NCBI GenBank assembly: GCA_050289805.1
Contig: JBNKGL010000002.1
Coordinates: 62,001 to 126,000, forward strand
Direction: 5' to 3'
DNA length: 64,000 bases
DNA from: JAUILA01 sp050289805
GTDB lineage: Bacteria; Bacteroidota; Bacteroidia; Cytophagales; Cyclobacteriaceae
The first letter of the stretch is position 1; every line of letters starts with the position of its first letter. The position numbers were made by a program, and so were the translations under genes. The notes below the pieces were generated by a model, which searched no databases, had not been told where the DNA came from, and saw only the letters and a program-made list of their open reading frames with translations. This document shows positions 16,801 to 25,155 of this stretch, one piece after another.

Positions 16801-18507
16801 ATGTTGACGGATTACCTGCTGAGTCTATTGATTTTTGTGCCCATATTCACCTCTGTGGTCATATTGATCCTTCCAAAAGGATGGAACAAATCATATAAAT
16901 GGATAACCCTGGCCGTGGGCGTGTTGCAGTCGTTGCTGCTGATTCCGGTATTCAGCAGCTTTGACCCGGCAGTTGCAGATCCCGGCTCTATGAGTGGCTT
17001 CCAGTGGCTTGAGTATCGGGACTGGATCCATATGGACCTTGGGAATCTGGGAATTTTGTCTGCTCATTATTTCCTCGGCCTTGACGGACTAAATGTCTGG
17101 ATGGTTGTACTGAGCGTGCTCGTACTTCTGGTAAGTGTAATTGCCTCCTGGAATATCGATGACCGGAAGAAAGGCTACTTTGCATTATTCCTTTTGCTGA
17201 ACGGAGCGATCATCGGCTGTTTTACATCGCTCGATTTTCTCCTCTTCTATATATTCTTTGAATTCATGCTTCTTCCAATGTTCTTTCTCATTGGATTGTG
17301 GGGCGGCCCGCGAAGAGACTATGCCGCGATCAAATTTTTCCTGTATACGCTTTTTGGTTCAGTACTGATCCTGGTTGTAATGATCGCGCTGTATCTCTCT
17401 GTCATTGATCCTGCAGCAACAGCTTCGGAGATGAGCGTTAGTACCGATGTGGTTCAGACCATGTTGCAGAATGGTGAGATACCTGGAGGCCGCATGGTGC
17501 ATACATTCAATATGGTATATATGACAGATCCGGCGAATATTATACCGGGAAGTCTGCTGGATAATGTTACCGGCACTGTTTTTCTTGGTCTCCCAATGCG
17601 TATGTGGGCGTTCCTTTTGATTTTTGCAGGATTTGCAATTAAAATTCCACTTGTGCCGGTGCATACGTGGTTGCCGGATGCACACGTGGAGGCGCCTACG
17701 GCCATTTCTGTTATTCTGGCCGGCGTATTACTGAAAGTTGGCGGATATGGTTTGATCCGTGTTGGCTATTTTATTTTCCCCGATGGAGCGACACATTTTG
17801 CCTGGCTGGTGGCGTTGCTGGGGGTAATAAGTATTATTTACGGGGCGATGAATGCGCTCGCGAGCAAAGATTTGAAGAGACTCGTCGCCTACTCCTCGGT
17901 TTCACATATGGGATTTGTCGTACTCGGTGTGGCGACCAATACGGCTGAAGGAATCGGAGGTGCCATCTATCAGCTCTTCAGCCATGGAATTATATCGGCT
18001 GCATTGTTTATTCTTGTCGGAGTAATTTACGACCGGACTCATGACCGGTCTATCTCCAACTATTCCGGGCTTGCCTCCAAAATGCCTGCATTTACAGTCT
18101 TGTCTGTCGTGTTCTTTTTCGCTTCAATGGGTCTCCCCGGCATGTCAGGCTTCATTGCAGAGATCCTTGTTCTCCTGGGTGCCTTTGCGTCACAATCGGT
18201 GAATGGATTTGTTGGCAGGGGTTATGCGGCAGTTGCGGTACTGGGAATGATCCTCAGTGCAGCTTATTATCTGTGGACCCTGCAGCGCATGTATTTTGGT
18301 GAATTCTTTGTTCGGAAATCCAACGTTTCACTTCCTGACCTGAGCAGAAGGGAATATATCCTGTTGCTTCCGCTGGCGTTTTTTGCGATTTTGCTGGGGG
18401 TCTTTCCTTCTTTACTGCTCGACTGGATGAATCCGCTGATCGATTCAATGATTGAATTGATATCTGTTCACAGTAAGGAATTATTATTGACCAGTACAGG
18501 ATCATGA
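16801..18507 (+). CDS. nuoM: NADH-quinone oxidoreductase subunit M
   Basis: Antiporter-like proton-pumping subunit (ND4 homologue), 568 residues. Core motifs are FYIFFEFMLLPMFFLIGLWGG, VPVHTWLPDAHVEAPTAISV and SKDLKRLVAYSSVSHMGFV, containing the conserved Glu and Lys residues of the proton channel. A loop of about 60 residues (about 198-258) that mentions no conserved motif is longer than in E. coli. Its stop overlaps nuoN by 4 bases. Confidence 0.96.
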   Translation: MLTDYLLSLLIFVPIFTSVVILILPKGWNKSYKWITLAVGVLQSLLLIPVFSSFDPAVADPGSMSGFQWLEYRDWIHMDLGNLGILSAHYFLGLDGLNVWMVVLSVLVLLVSVIASWNIDDRKKGYFALFLLLNGAIIGCFTSLDFLLFYIFFEFMLLPMFFLIGLWGGPRRDYAAIKFFLYTLFGSVLILVVMIALYLSVIDPAATASEMSVSTDVVQTMLQNGEIPGGRMVHTFNMVYMTDPANIIPGSLLDNVTGTVFLGLPMRMWAFLLIFAGFAIKIPLVPVHTWLPDAHVEAPTAISVILAGVLLKVGGYGLIRVGYFIFPDGATHFAWLVALLGVISIIYGAMNALASKDLKRLVAYSSVSHMGFVVLGVATNTAEGIGGAIYQLFSHGIISAALFILVGVIYDRTHDRSISNYSGLASKMPAFTVLSVVFFFASMGLPGMSGFIAEILVLLGAFASQSVNGFVGRGYAAVAVLGMILSAAYYLWTLQRMYFGEFFVRKSNVSLPDLSRREYILLLPLAFFAILLGVFPSLLLDWMNPLIDSMIELISVHSKELLLTSTGS

Positions 18508-19943
18508 CGGATGTTTCACAAATTCTAACTGATCTGAAGATCCTTCTGCCTTTCCTTCTGCCGGAACTGGTGTTGGCCGTAACAATAATCTTTGTTACAA
18601 TTTCAACGCTGAAAAGGGGTTTGCCCTTCCAGGTGGCGCATGGGATCGGAATTACCGGAATTCTTATTTCACTATTCCTTACCCAATCCAATGATGTTGT
18701 ATTTCCCGGCGACTGGATGATATTTGATGAAGCGGGAATTTGGTGGATATCATTGCTCGATATTACCCTTATTTTGATTTTACTTTTTCGCACCACACGG
18801 CACCTTCGTGTTCTCGCGGGTGAATATGTAATCATCGCCCTGATGATGCTGCTGGGTGCACATTTCCTGGTATTGTCGAACCATTTATTCCTGGTCTATT
18901 TATCGGTGGAAATCTTGTCTTTATCGGGCTATATGCTGGTTGCACTCCCGTTGTACCGAAAGAATATTGATGCGGGCTTTAAATACCTTGTGTTTGGCGC
19001 CGTATCTTCTGCTCTCATGTTATACGGAATATCACTTTTTTATGGACTCGAAGGCAATCTTTCATTGGCCGTGGCAGTTTCGGGGGCAGATCATTGGACG
19101 ACCCCACTTGGATATGCCGTTCTTGCGCTGATAAGTTTTGGATTATTATTCAAGGTGGCGGCAGTACCCTTTCATATATGGGTACCGGATGTATATCAGG
19201 CCACCCCAATGCCCGTGATCACAATACTATCGACCATTCCGAAAGTGGCAGCCATCGCTTTTTTAATGAGGTGGACGGGTTTTGTGATGGAGTCGATGTA
19301 TATCACCGCCATTCTTGCGGGCTTATCGATGCTGGCCGGTAATTTCGGGGCACTTCGTCAGAATCATGTAAAGCGCATGATGGGATTCTCAGCGATCGCG
19401 CATACCGGCTTCATGCTGTCGGGATTGCTGCTGATGGAGTATAATCCTGCCTATTTATTATTCTATGCCGCCATTTATGTGCTCATGACGATCGGAGCAT
19501 TTCATTTGCTCAACTTTTTTGAGAACAGGTTTGGGACGGAAAAACTTGATGATTTTTCCGGTGCATCAGCAGTATCAGGCTGGAAAACGATCTGTATGGT
19601 CATATGGATGATAGCACTTACCGGCCTGCCTCCGACCGCCGGATTCAGCGCGAAATTATTCCTGTTTGGAGGATTGGCTGGAATGTATTCTGTGATGAAT
19701 GATACATTTATACTCACACTACTGCTCTTTGCCGTCGTGAATGCTGTGGTATCATTGGCATATTATGTAAAGATTCCTTATTTCATGATTTTCAGGAAAG
19801 GGGAGGCCCGGGTTTGGATGGCAGAAAAAATATGGACAAAAGAGAATTTTTTAGGAACAATTTTAGTTTTAGCCGTATTAATTCTATTCTTTAAACCGGA
19901 GTGGTTGATGGGATCGATCAATAGTATTAGCTTTGTACCTTAA
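18504..19943 (+). CDS. nuoN: NADH-quinone oxidoreductase subunit N
   Basis: Antiporter-like proton-pumping subunit (ND2 homologue), 479 residues. It shows VYLSVEILSLSGYMLVAL, KVAAVPFHIWVPDVYQATPMPV and LRQNHVKRMMGFSAIAHTGFM. It is the last complex I gene of the cluster; the PurF-like gene follows after only 9 bases and may share the transcript. Confidence 0.95.
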   Translation: MTDVSQILTDLKILLPFLLPELVLAVTIIFVTISTLKRGLPFQVAHGIGITGILISLFLTQSNDVVFPGDWMIFDEAGIWWISLLDITLILILLFRTTRHLRVLAGEYVIIALMMLLGAHFLVLSNHLFLVYLSVEILSLSGYMLVALPLYRKNIDAGFKYLVFGAVSSALMLYGISLFYGLEGNLSLAVAVSGADHWTTPLGYAVLALISFGLLFKVAAVPFHIWVPDVYQATPMPVITILSTIPKVAAIAFLMRWTGFVMESMYITAILAGLSMLAGNFGALRQNHVKRMMGFSAIAHTGFMLSGLLLMEYNPAYLLFYAAIYVLMTIGAFHLLNFFENRFGTEKLDDFSGASAVSGWKTICMVIWMIALTGLPPTAGFSAKLFLFGGLAGMYSVMNDTFILTLLLFAVVNAVVSLAYYVKIPYFMIFRKGEARVWMAEKIWTKENFLGTILVLAVLILFFKPEWLMGSINSISFVP

Positions 19944-19952
19944 ATATATGCA

Positions 19953-21839
19953 ATGAGCGAGCAGATCAAGCATGAATGTGGTATCGCAATGGTGCGTTTG
20001 CGAAAACCGTTAGCCTACTACATTGAAAAATATGGGACTCCCGCATATGCTGCGAATAAGATGTATATCCTCATGGAGAAACAGCGTAACAGGGGGCAGG
20101 ACGGGGTTGGAATTGCGAATATTAAAATTGATCAGAAACCTGGTCTCCGATACATCAGCCGGTATCGATCCATTGACCAGGAGCCAATAAAGCAGATTTT
20201 CGAGAAGATCGCCAAGAAATACAAGCGGGCCAAAAAGGAGGGGGGCGAACGATTCTACGATGAACAGTGGATGAAGGAAAATTGCGCCTTTACCGGGGAG
20301 GTCTGGCTCGGTCACCTGCGTTATGGTACCCACGGCAAAAACAGCATAGAGAACTGTCACCCATTTCTTCGGCAGAATAACTGGCGAAGCCGAAACCTTG
20401 TAGTAGCCGGTAACTTCAATATGACCAATGTGGATGAATTGTTCGACATACTGGTTCGACTTGGACAGCACCCCAAGGAAAAGGTTGATACGGTAACGGT
20501 GATGGAGAAAATCGGTCACTTTCTTGATGAAGAAAACAATGAGATATTCAGAAAGTACAAGGATGAGTATTCAAACCAGGAGATCACAGAGGTTATTGAA
20601 AGTGAAATTGATCTGCAAAGGGTTCTGAGCAGGGCTTGTAAGGATTTTGATGGGGGTTATGCCATGGCCGGAATGGTTGGACATGGTGACGCATTCGTTG
20701 CCCGTGATCCCAATGGCATTCGTCCTGCCTATTTTTACAAGGACGATGAAGTCATCGTGGTTGCTTCAGAAAAGCCCGCGATAAAAACAGCCTTCAACGT
20801 AGATTATGAACAGATTGAAGAGATTAAACCGGGACACGCACTGATCATGAAAAAGAATGGCGAGGCCGGACAGTATAAGTTCATTGAGCCCGGCGTCAAA
20901 ACTTCATGCAGTTTCGAACGAATCTATTTTTCAAGAGGTACTGACCCGGATATTTACCAGGAGCGGAAACAACTTGGACGGCTGCTGGTTCCTCAGGTAT
21001 TAAAGGCGATCAACTTTGATCTGCGGAATACTGTATTTTCCTACATACCCAATACTGCTGAAACTGCGTTTTTGGGCCTTATGTCGGGCATGGAAGATTA
21101 CCTCAGCTCACTCCGGAAAGAAGTTATCCTGGATAAAAAACCTGTGATGGATTCGCTGGAAGATTTTCTGACCTTCAGACCAAGGGTGGAGAAGATTATT
21201 CTTAAGGATGCCAAACTCAGAACATTCATAACCGATGATAATTCAAGGGATGAAATGGTCGCCCACGTGTATGATACTACCTATGAGGTAATAAAAAAAG
21301 GCGTGGATACCCTGGTCATCATGGATGATTCGATCGTTCGGGGTACCACACTGGAGAAAAGTATCCTTACAATGCTCGCGCGTCTGGACCCGAAGAAAGT
21401 AGTCATCGTTTCTTCAGCACCCCAGATACGTTTTCCGGATTGCTATGGAATTGATATGTCGAAGATGAGTGAGTTCGTCGCATTCCGTGCAATGGTAGGT
21501 CTGTTTAAGGATCATAACAAGGAAGATATGCTTGGAGAGGTTTATGAACGCGCTAAATGGGCCCTGGAAAATAGTGAAGCTGTAAATCATGTGAATACAC
21601 TGTATAATGAGTTTACCGCCGAGGAAATTTCCAATAAAATTGCTGAAATAGTAAAGCCTGAAGAAATGACGGCTGAACTGGAAGTGGTGTATCAAACAGT
21701 TGAAAACCTTCATGATGCATGTCCGAACCACCTGGGTGACTGGTACTTCACAGGAAACTTCCCGACGCGCGGAGGAATGCGTGTTGCAAACAGGTCGTTT
21801 GTGAATTACATGGAGGGTAAGATGGTAAGAGCGTATTGA
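19953..21839 (+). CDS. long PurF-like glutamine amidotransferase/phosphoribosyltransferase
   Basis: Homologue of amidophosphoribosyltransferase, the first enzyme of purine synthesis, but 628 residues instead of the usual 470-510. An 8-residue propeptide precedes C9 (HECGIA), the expected N-terminal nucleophile. The glutaminase domain also has RGQDGVGIA, LGHLRYGTHG and the oxyanion-hole-like GNFNMTN. The PRPP loop is TLVIMDDSIVRGTT. Extra sequence lies mainly around 55-110, 165-205 and 350-400. Such long forms occur in Bacteroidota beside a canonical PurF, as far as I recall; whether this is the main enzyme or a paralogue cannot be told here. Confidence 0.8.
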   Translation: MSEQIKHECGIAMVRLRKPLAYYIEKYGTPAYAANKMYILMEKQRNRGQDGVGIANIKIDQKPGLRYISRYRSIDQEPIKQIFEKIAKKYKRAKKEGGERFYDEQWMKENCAFTGEVWLGHLRYGTHGKNSIENCHPFLRQNNWRSRNLVVAGNFNMTNVDELFDILVRLGQHPKEKVDTVTVMEKIGHFLDEENNEIFRKYKDEYSNQEITEVIESEIDLQRVLSRACKDFDGGYAMAGMVGHGDAFVARDPNGIRPAYFYKDDEVIVVASEKPAIKTAFNVDYEQIEEIKPGHALIMKKNGEAGQYKFIEPGVKTSCSFERIYFSRGTDPDIYQERKQLGRLLVPQVLKAINFDLRNTVFSYIPNTAETAFLGLMSGMEDYLSSLRKEVILDKKPVMDSLEDFLTFRPRVEKIILKDAKLRTFITDDNSRDEMVAHVYDTTYEVIKKGVDTLVIMDDSIVRGTTLEKSILTMLARLDPKKVVIVSSAPQIRFPDCYGIDMSKMSEFVAFRAMVGLFKDHNKEDMLGEVYERAKWALENSEAVNHVNTLYNEFTAEEISNKIAEIVKPEEMTAELEVVYQTVENLHDACPNHLGDWYFTGNFPTRGGMRVANRSFVNYMEGKMVRAY

Positions 21840-21896
21840 TAGTCAGTAGTCAGTAGTCAGTAGTCAGTAGTCAGTAGTCAGTAGTCAGTAGTCAGT
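21840..21896. repeat. 7-base tandem repeat (TAGTCAG) x 8
   Basis: Eight perfect head-to-tail copies of TAGTCAG plus one base start directly after the PurF-like stop codon. A further isolated copy lies at 21918-21924. Seven is not a multiple of three, but the array is outside genes. Confidence 0.95.
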
Positions 21897-21953
21897 CCCG
21901 AAGGGATCCCTTTGGGATAGTCAGCCTGCCTACCGGAGCGCAGGTGAAGGTAG
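21896..21953. repeat. compound inverted repeats between convergent genes
   Basis: Two adjacent hairpins, TCCC-GAA-GGGA (21896-21906) and TCCC-TTT-GGGA (21907-21917), are followed by a TAGTCAG copy, then CCTGC/GCAGG (21925-21929 and 21940-21944) and CTACC/GGTAG (21930-21934 and 21949-21953). The layout resembles the dispersed intergenic repeats of Bacteroidota. It could act as a bidirectional terminator for the two converging genes. Confidence 0.7.
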
Positions 21954-21964
21954 TTAGCCAGCGC

Positions 21965-22981
21965 TTACGGGAGGTAGAAGTCGAAAATCATCTCATTCAT
22001 GCACTTAAAATGTCCTTTCGGACATTTGTCATATCCGATCTTGCTGCATGGCCGGCAATTGATTTTATTATTTTCAAAAACTGTGAACCGGGTCCTGAAG
22101 GGATACTTACCGAATAGTGGGATGGTATTCCCCCAAATACTAAATATTTCTTTCTTAAAGGCTGCCGCAACATGCATGAGCCCGTTGTCATGACTGAATA
22201 CATACTTTGCCTGCTTTACCAGGGATGCGGATTCGTTGATTGAAAACTTTCCACACGCATTGTAAATGATTGTTTTCTTACCTAATGCATAAAGACCTTC
22301 TTCGTACGGCATGGATTGTTCATTTCGTTCAAAGAATTTAAGGATTTGGTTGCCTGTTTCTTCATCCTCCGTGCCGCCAAGCAGGATGACCGGTTTATTG
22401 ATTTTATCGCATAATTCGATCATACGGCTTACAGGCAGACGTTTGGTGCCGTGCTGGGCACCAATGGCAAATGCAACGAACTCTTTATGAAAGGCTTCGG
22501 GGAATTGGCTGATGGGAACATGTTCATCATCGGGAATAAAATAATCCAGTCCGAGGCTATCCATTTTTATTCCCAAAGGAGTGACCGTTTCCATGTAACG
22601 TTCAACAATATGGTGATTCGGGAGCTTGTTGATTTTCAGGTTAACCATCAGCCATTTTTCAAGATTCAGTTGGTTGAATGACTTTCCCGCGACCTGCAGG
22701 CGTGCTTTGATGATTCTGGTTCGCAGATTATTCTGCAGGTCGACGATATAATCGAACTCCTCATTTTTTAATTGCACGATCAGGGAAGAGAGATCGTCAT
22801 CGAGCAGGTGAATTCTGTCGATATAGGGATTTGAGATGAGTAATGAATGGAATTCCTTCCTTGTGCAGTAATGAACCTCAACATCATCGAGCTGCGTTTT
22901 CAGGTTCCGTATAACAGGGCTTGTGAGTACAATATCTCCAATAGAAGAAAACCGGATGATCAGAACCTTTTTAATGCTCAT
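21965..22981 (-). CDS. family 9 glycosyltransferase (heptosyltransferase-like)
   Basis: ADP-heptose:LPS heptosyltransferase family, 338 residues, GT-B fold. The N-terminus VLIIRFSSIGDIVLTSPVIR is the family signature; KPVILLGGTEDEETGNQI and FSHDNGLMHVAAAF mark the nucleotide-sugar-binding half. The C-terminal NCRPCSKIGYDKCPKGHFKCM carries four cysteines, a common feature in Bacteroidota members. It probably adds a core sugar to LPS. The start overlaps the end of polX by 11 bases. Confidence 0.88.
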   Translation of the reverse strand: MSIKKVLIIRFSSIGDIVLTSPVIRNLKTQLDDVEVHYCTRKEFHSLLISNPYIDRIHLLDDDLSSLIVQLKNEEFDYIVDLQNNLRTRIIKARLQVAGKSFNQLNLEKWLMVNLKINKLPNHHIVERYMETVTPLGIKMDSLGLDYFIPDDEHVPISQFPEAFHKEFVAFAIGAQHGTKRLPVSRMIELCDKINKPVILLGGTEDEETGNQILKFFERNEQSMPYEEGLYALGKKTIIYNACGKFSINESASLVKQAKYVFSHDNGLMHVAAAFKKEIFSIWGNTIPLFGKYPFRTRFTVFENNKINCRPCSKIGYDKCPKGHFKCMNEMIFDFYLP

Positions 22982-24668
22982 GACTTACTTTCTGAATACT
23001 ATTTTCTTTACGCTGGAGGAAAAATTCATCCAGTTCATCTGCTGTGAGCGAGGTCAGGTTATCCTCCGGGGTTACCAGTCCTTTACGTGCCGCCATCACA
23101 CCAAAACTAACATCACTGAAGCCCCTGATGTTATGGGCATCGGGATTTATGCTAATTTTAATTCCCCTGTCCAAAACTTCGGGGAGATAAGTCCAGTCGA
23201 TATCCAGCCGTCGTGGATTCGCGTTAATCTCGATGCTTACACCATTATCTCGACATGCGTCAAGAATTGTGGGCATGTGAAGAGGATATCCCTGTCGACG
23301 TAATAATAAACGGCCGGTAAGATGTCCCAGAATTGTTGAAAATGGATTCTCAATGGCTTTCACAAGTCTGGCGGTTGCCGTTTTGAGATCCATATTCAGA
23401 ACTGAATGAACAGATATAATTATAAAATCGAATTCTTGGAGGAACTCATTCGGATAGTCGAGGGAACCATCACTAAGGATATCACATTCAATCCCCTTAA
23501 AAATTCTGAAATCAGGATACTCCTTTTGAACCATGTCGATTTCCCTGAATTGTTCCATTACACGGTTTTCAAACAAACCATTGGCATAAAAAAAGGAAGA
23601 CTTACTGTGATCCGTCATTCCCAGATAGGAAAATCCCTCTGCATGGCATGCCTCAACCATTTCCCGAATGCTTTGCTGTCCGTCGCTATAGGTGCTGTGG
23701 GCATGAAGAATTCCTTTGATATCTGATTTCTCTATAAGGTTTTTAATACGTTCGGGATCTGTTTTCAATACGTCCGGAGCGATCCGGATATCCGCAGGTA
23801 TAAACGGGTGGCCGGCCTTTTGATATATTTCTTCTTCGGATGATATCGAGTGTATGGCATTTCCAAGACCTAATGACTGAACATGACTTCGTGGTCCTGT
23901 TGTAATCATGGCTTGTGCATAGAATTGTTCGTTTGTGGCTTTCCGGAACTGAATATGCATTCCTGAAGGTTCATGGATTCCGCGCCAGGCAAACGGACTG
24001 GAACGTTTTTCATCGTATGCAAAATCACCGATCTCTTTCAATTTCGCGAATACATCATCCTTATCCTCGATGAGATATTCAAACTCAGAAATGATCAGAT
24101 CATGGCGTCGGAGCGAACCCGTTTCACTTACCAGGTATCCTTTAAAATGCTGTGAAAGGAGTTCGAGTATCTGGTCATTCCATACCAGCGCTTCCGAGAT
24201 GAGTAACTTATGTTTATTGTCAAGATAAAAATTCAGCGAATCCTGTACCTGCCGTATGGTCTTTTCACCAAATCCCTTTACCTTTTCCAGCTGACCGGAT
24301 TCTATTGCATCTTTTAGCGCCAGTGGGGATGTGATTTTAAGGTCTTTCCATAATAATTGGATTTTCTTTGCCCCCACACCGGAGATATTGAGTAACTCCA
24401 CCACTCCTTTAGGCGTTTGTTCCAGTAGCCTTCTCAATTCGGTACTTTCATTTTCTGCAATGATTTCGGCAATTTGTTCAGCAATACTTTTACCGACTCC
24501 TTTCAGTGCCTGAAGTTCTTCAGGGCTCATGTCTTCCAGTTTTCCGGTTACACGCTCAAGGTTGAACAATGCATTGTTAACAGCCCGCACCTTAAACTCA
24601 TTAACCCCGTTGATTTCCATGAGTGATGCGGTTTTGCGTAAAATTCGTATGATATCCTTGTTTTCCAC
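22971..24668 (-). CDS. polX: PolX-family protein with PHP domain, polymerase site degenerate
   Basis: Family X DNA polymerase fused to a PHP nuclease/phosphoesterase, 565 residues. The N-terminal 8-kDa domain and helix-hairpin-helix motifs (ALKGVGKSIAEQI, GVGAKKIQ, KVKGFGEKTI) are present, as is GSLRR (184-188). The two metal-binding aspartates after it are E195 and E197 (SEFEYLI), and the third, normally in DLR, is Q240 (MHIQFRK). In contrast the PHP domain (about 319-555) keeps HAHSTYSDG, TDHSK, GIECD, SVHS, LGH, EIN and NPDAH. I infer an active PHP domain with little or no polymerase activity. Confidence 0.88.
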   Translation of the reverse strand: MENKDIIRILRKTASLMEINGVNEFKVRAVNNALFNLERVTGKLEDMSPEELQALKGVGKSIAEQIAEIIAENESTELRRLLEQTPKGVVELLNISGVGAKKIQLLWKDLKITSPLALKDAIESGQLEKVKGFGEKTIRQVQDSLNFYLDNKHKLLISEALVWNDQILELLSQHFKGYLVSETGSLRRHDLIISEFEYLIEDKDDVFAKLKEIGDFAYDEKRSSPFAWRGIHEPSGMHIQFRKATNEQFYAQAMITTGPRSHVQSLGLGNAIHSISSEEEIYQKAGHPFIPADIRIAPDVLKTDPERIKNLIEKSDIKGILHAHSTYSDGQQSIREMVEACHAEGFSYLGMTDHSKSSFFYANGLFENRVMEQFREIDMVQKEYPDFRIFKGIECDILSDGSLDYPNEFLQEFDFIIISVHSVLNMDLKTATARLVKAIENPFSTILGHLTGRLLLRRQGYPLHMPTILDACRDNGVSIEINANPRRLDIDWTYLPEVLDRGIKISINPDAHNIRGFSDVSFGVMAARKGLVTPEDNLTSLTADELDEFFLQRKENSIQKVSHEH

Positions 24669-24705
24669 GTGTGCGGTATGGTTATTGATGTTATTGAGAA
24701 TTATG

Positions 24706-24713
24706 TAAATTTA
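24706..24713 (+). promoter_or_regulatory. probable promoter of the EVE-domain gene
   Basis: TAAATTTA matches 7 of 8 positions of TAnnTTTG, with TTG at 24685-24687 and an 18-base spacer. A 6-base inverted repeat, AACCAA (24713-24718) and TTGGTT (24725-24730), overlaps the predicted transcript start and could be an operator. Confidence 0.45.
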
Positions 24714-24747
24714 ACCAAATGATCTTGGTTGATTCAATAATTAACAC

Positions 24748-25155
24748 ATGAACTATTGGTTATTAAAAACTGAACCGGGCACCTATTCCTGGGAAGATTT
24801 GTTGAAAGATGGAAATACATTCTGGGACGGGGTTCGGAATTACCAGGCGAGAAATTATCTGAAGGAAATGAAATCAGGAGACCTGGCACTGTATTATCAT
24901 AGTGTAAATGAAAAACGTATTTTGGGCATCGCAAAAGTAGTAAAGGAGTCTTATCAGGATCCTTCAACGGATGATGACAGGTGGGTGGCAGTTGACATCG
25001 AACCATTTTCATCACTTGAAAACCCGGTTACACTCGCAGATATTAAAGATGATGAAAGGCTTGCGGATATGGTTCTTGTGAAGAATTCACGACTTTCCGT
25101 TCAGCCGGTTTCGAAAAAACAATTTGATCTCATTGTTCAGAAAAGTAAGATTTGA
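24748..25155 (+). CDS. EVE domain-containing protein
   Basis: PUA-like EVE domain of 135 residues, the whole protein. Typical sequences are YWLLKTEPGTYSWEDL, FWDGVRNYQARNYL and KSGDLALYYHS, with an aromatic pocket that in relatives binds modified bases in nucleic acid. Homologues range from human THYN1 to bacterial stand-alone proteins. A role in recognising a modified DNA or RNA base is inferred from the family. Its TGA is followed directly by the ATG of the next gene. Confidence 0.9.
   Translation: MNYWLLKTEPGTYSWEDLLKDGNTFWDGVRNYQARNYLKEMKSGDLALYYHSVNEKRILGIAKVVKESYQDPSTDDDRWVAVDIEPFSSLENPVTLADIKDDERLADMVLVKNSRLSVQPVSKKQFDLIVQKSKI

Noticed and set aside
21840..21924. Possible CRISPR array
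   Set aside because: Units are 7 bases, contiguous and without spacers, so this is a simple tandem repeat.
24713..24730. AACCAA/TTGGTT inverted repeat as a regulator operator
   Set aside because: Arms of six bases at a 6-base spacing arise often by chance in 64 kb; kept only as a note under the EVE promoter.
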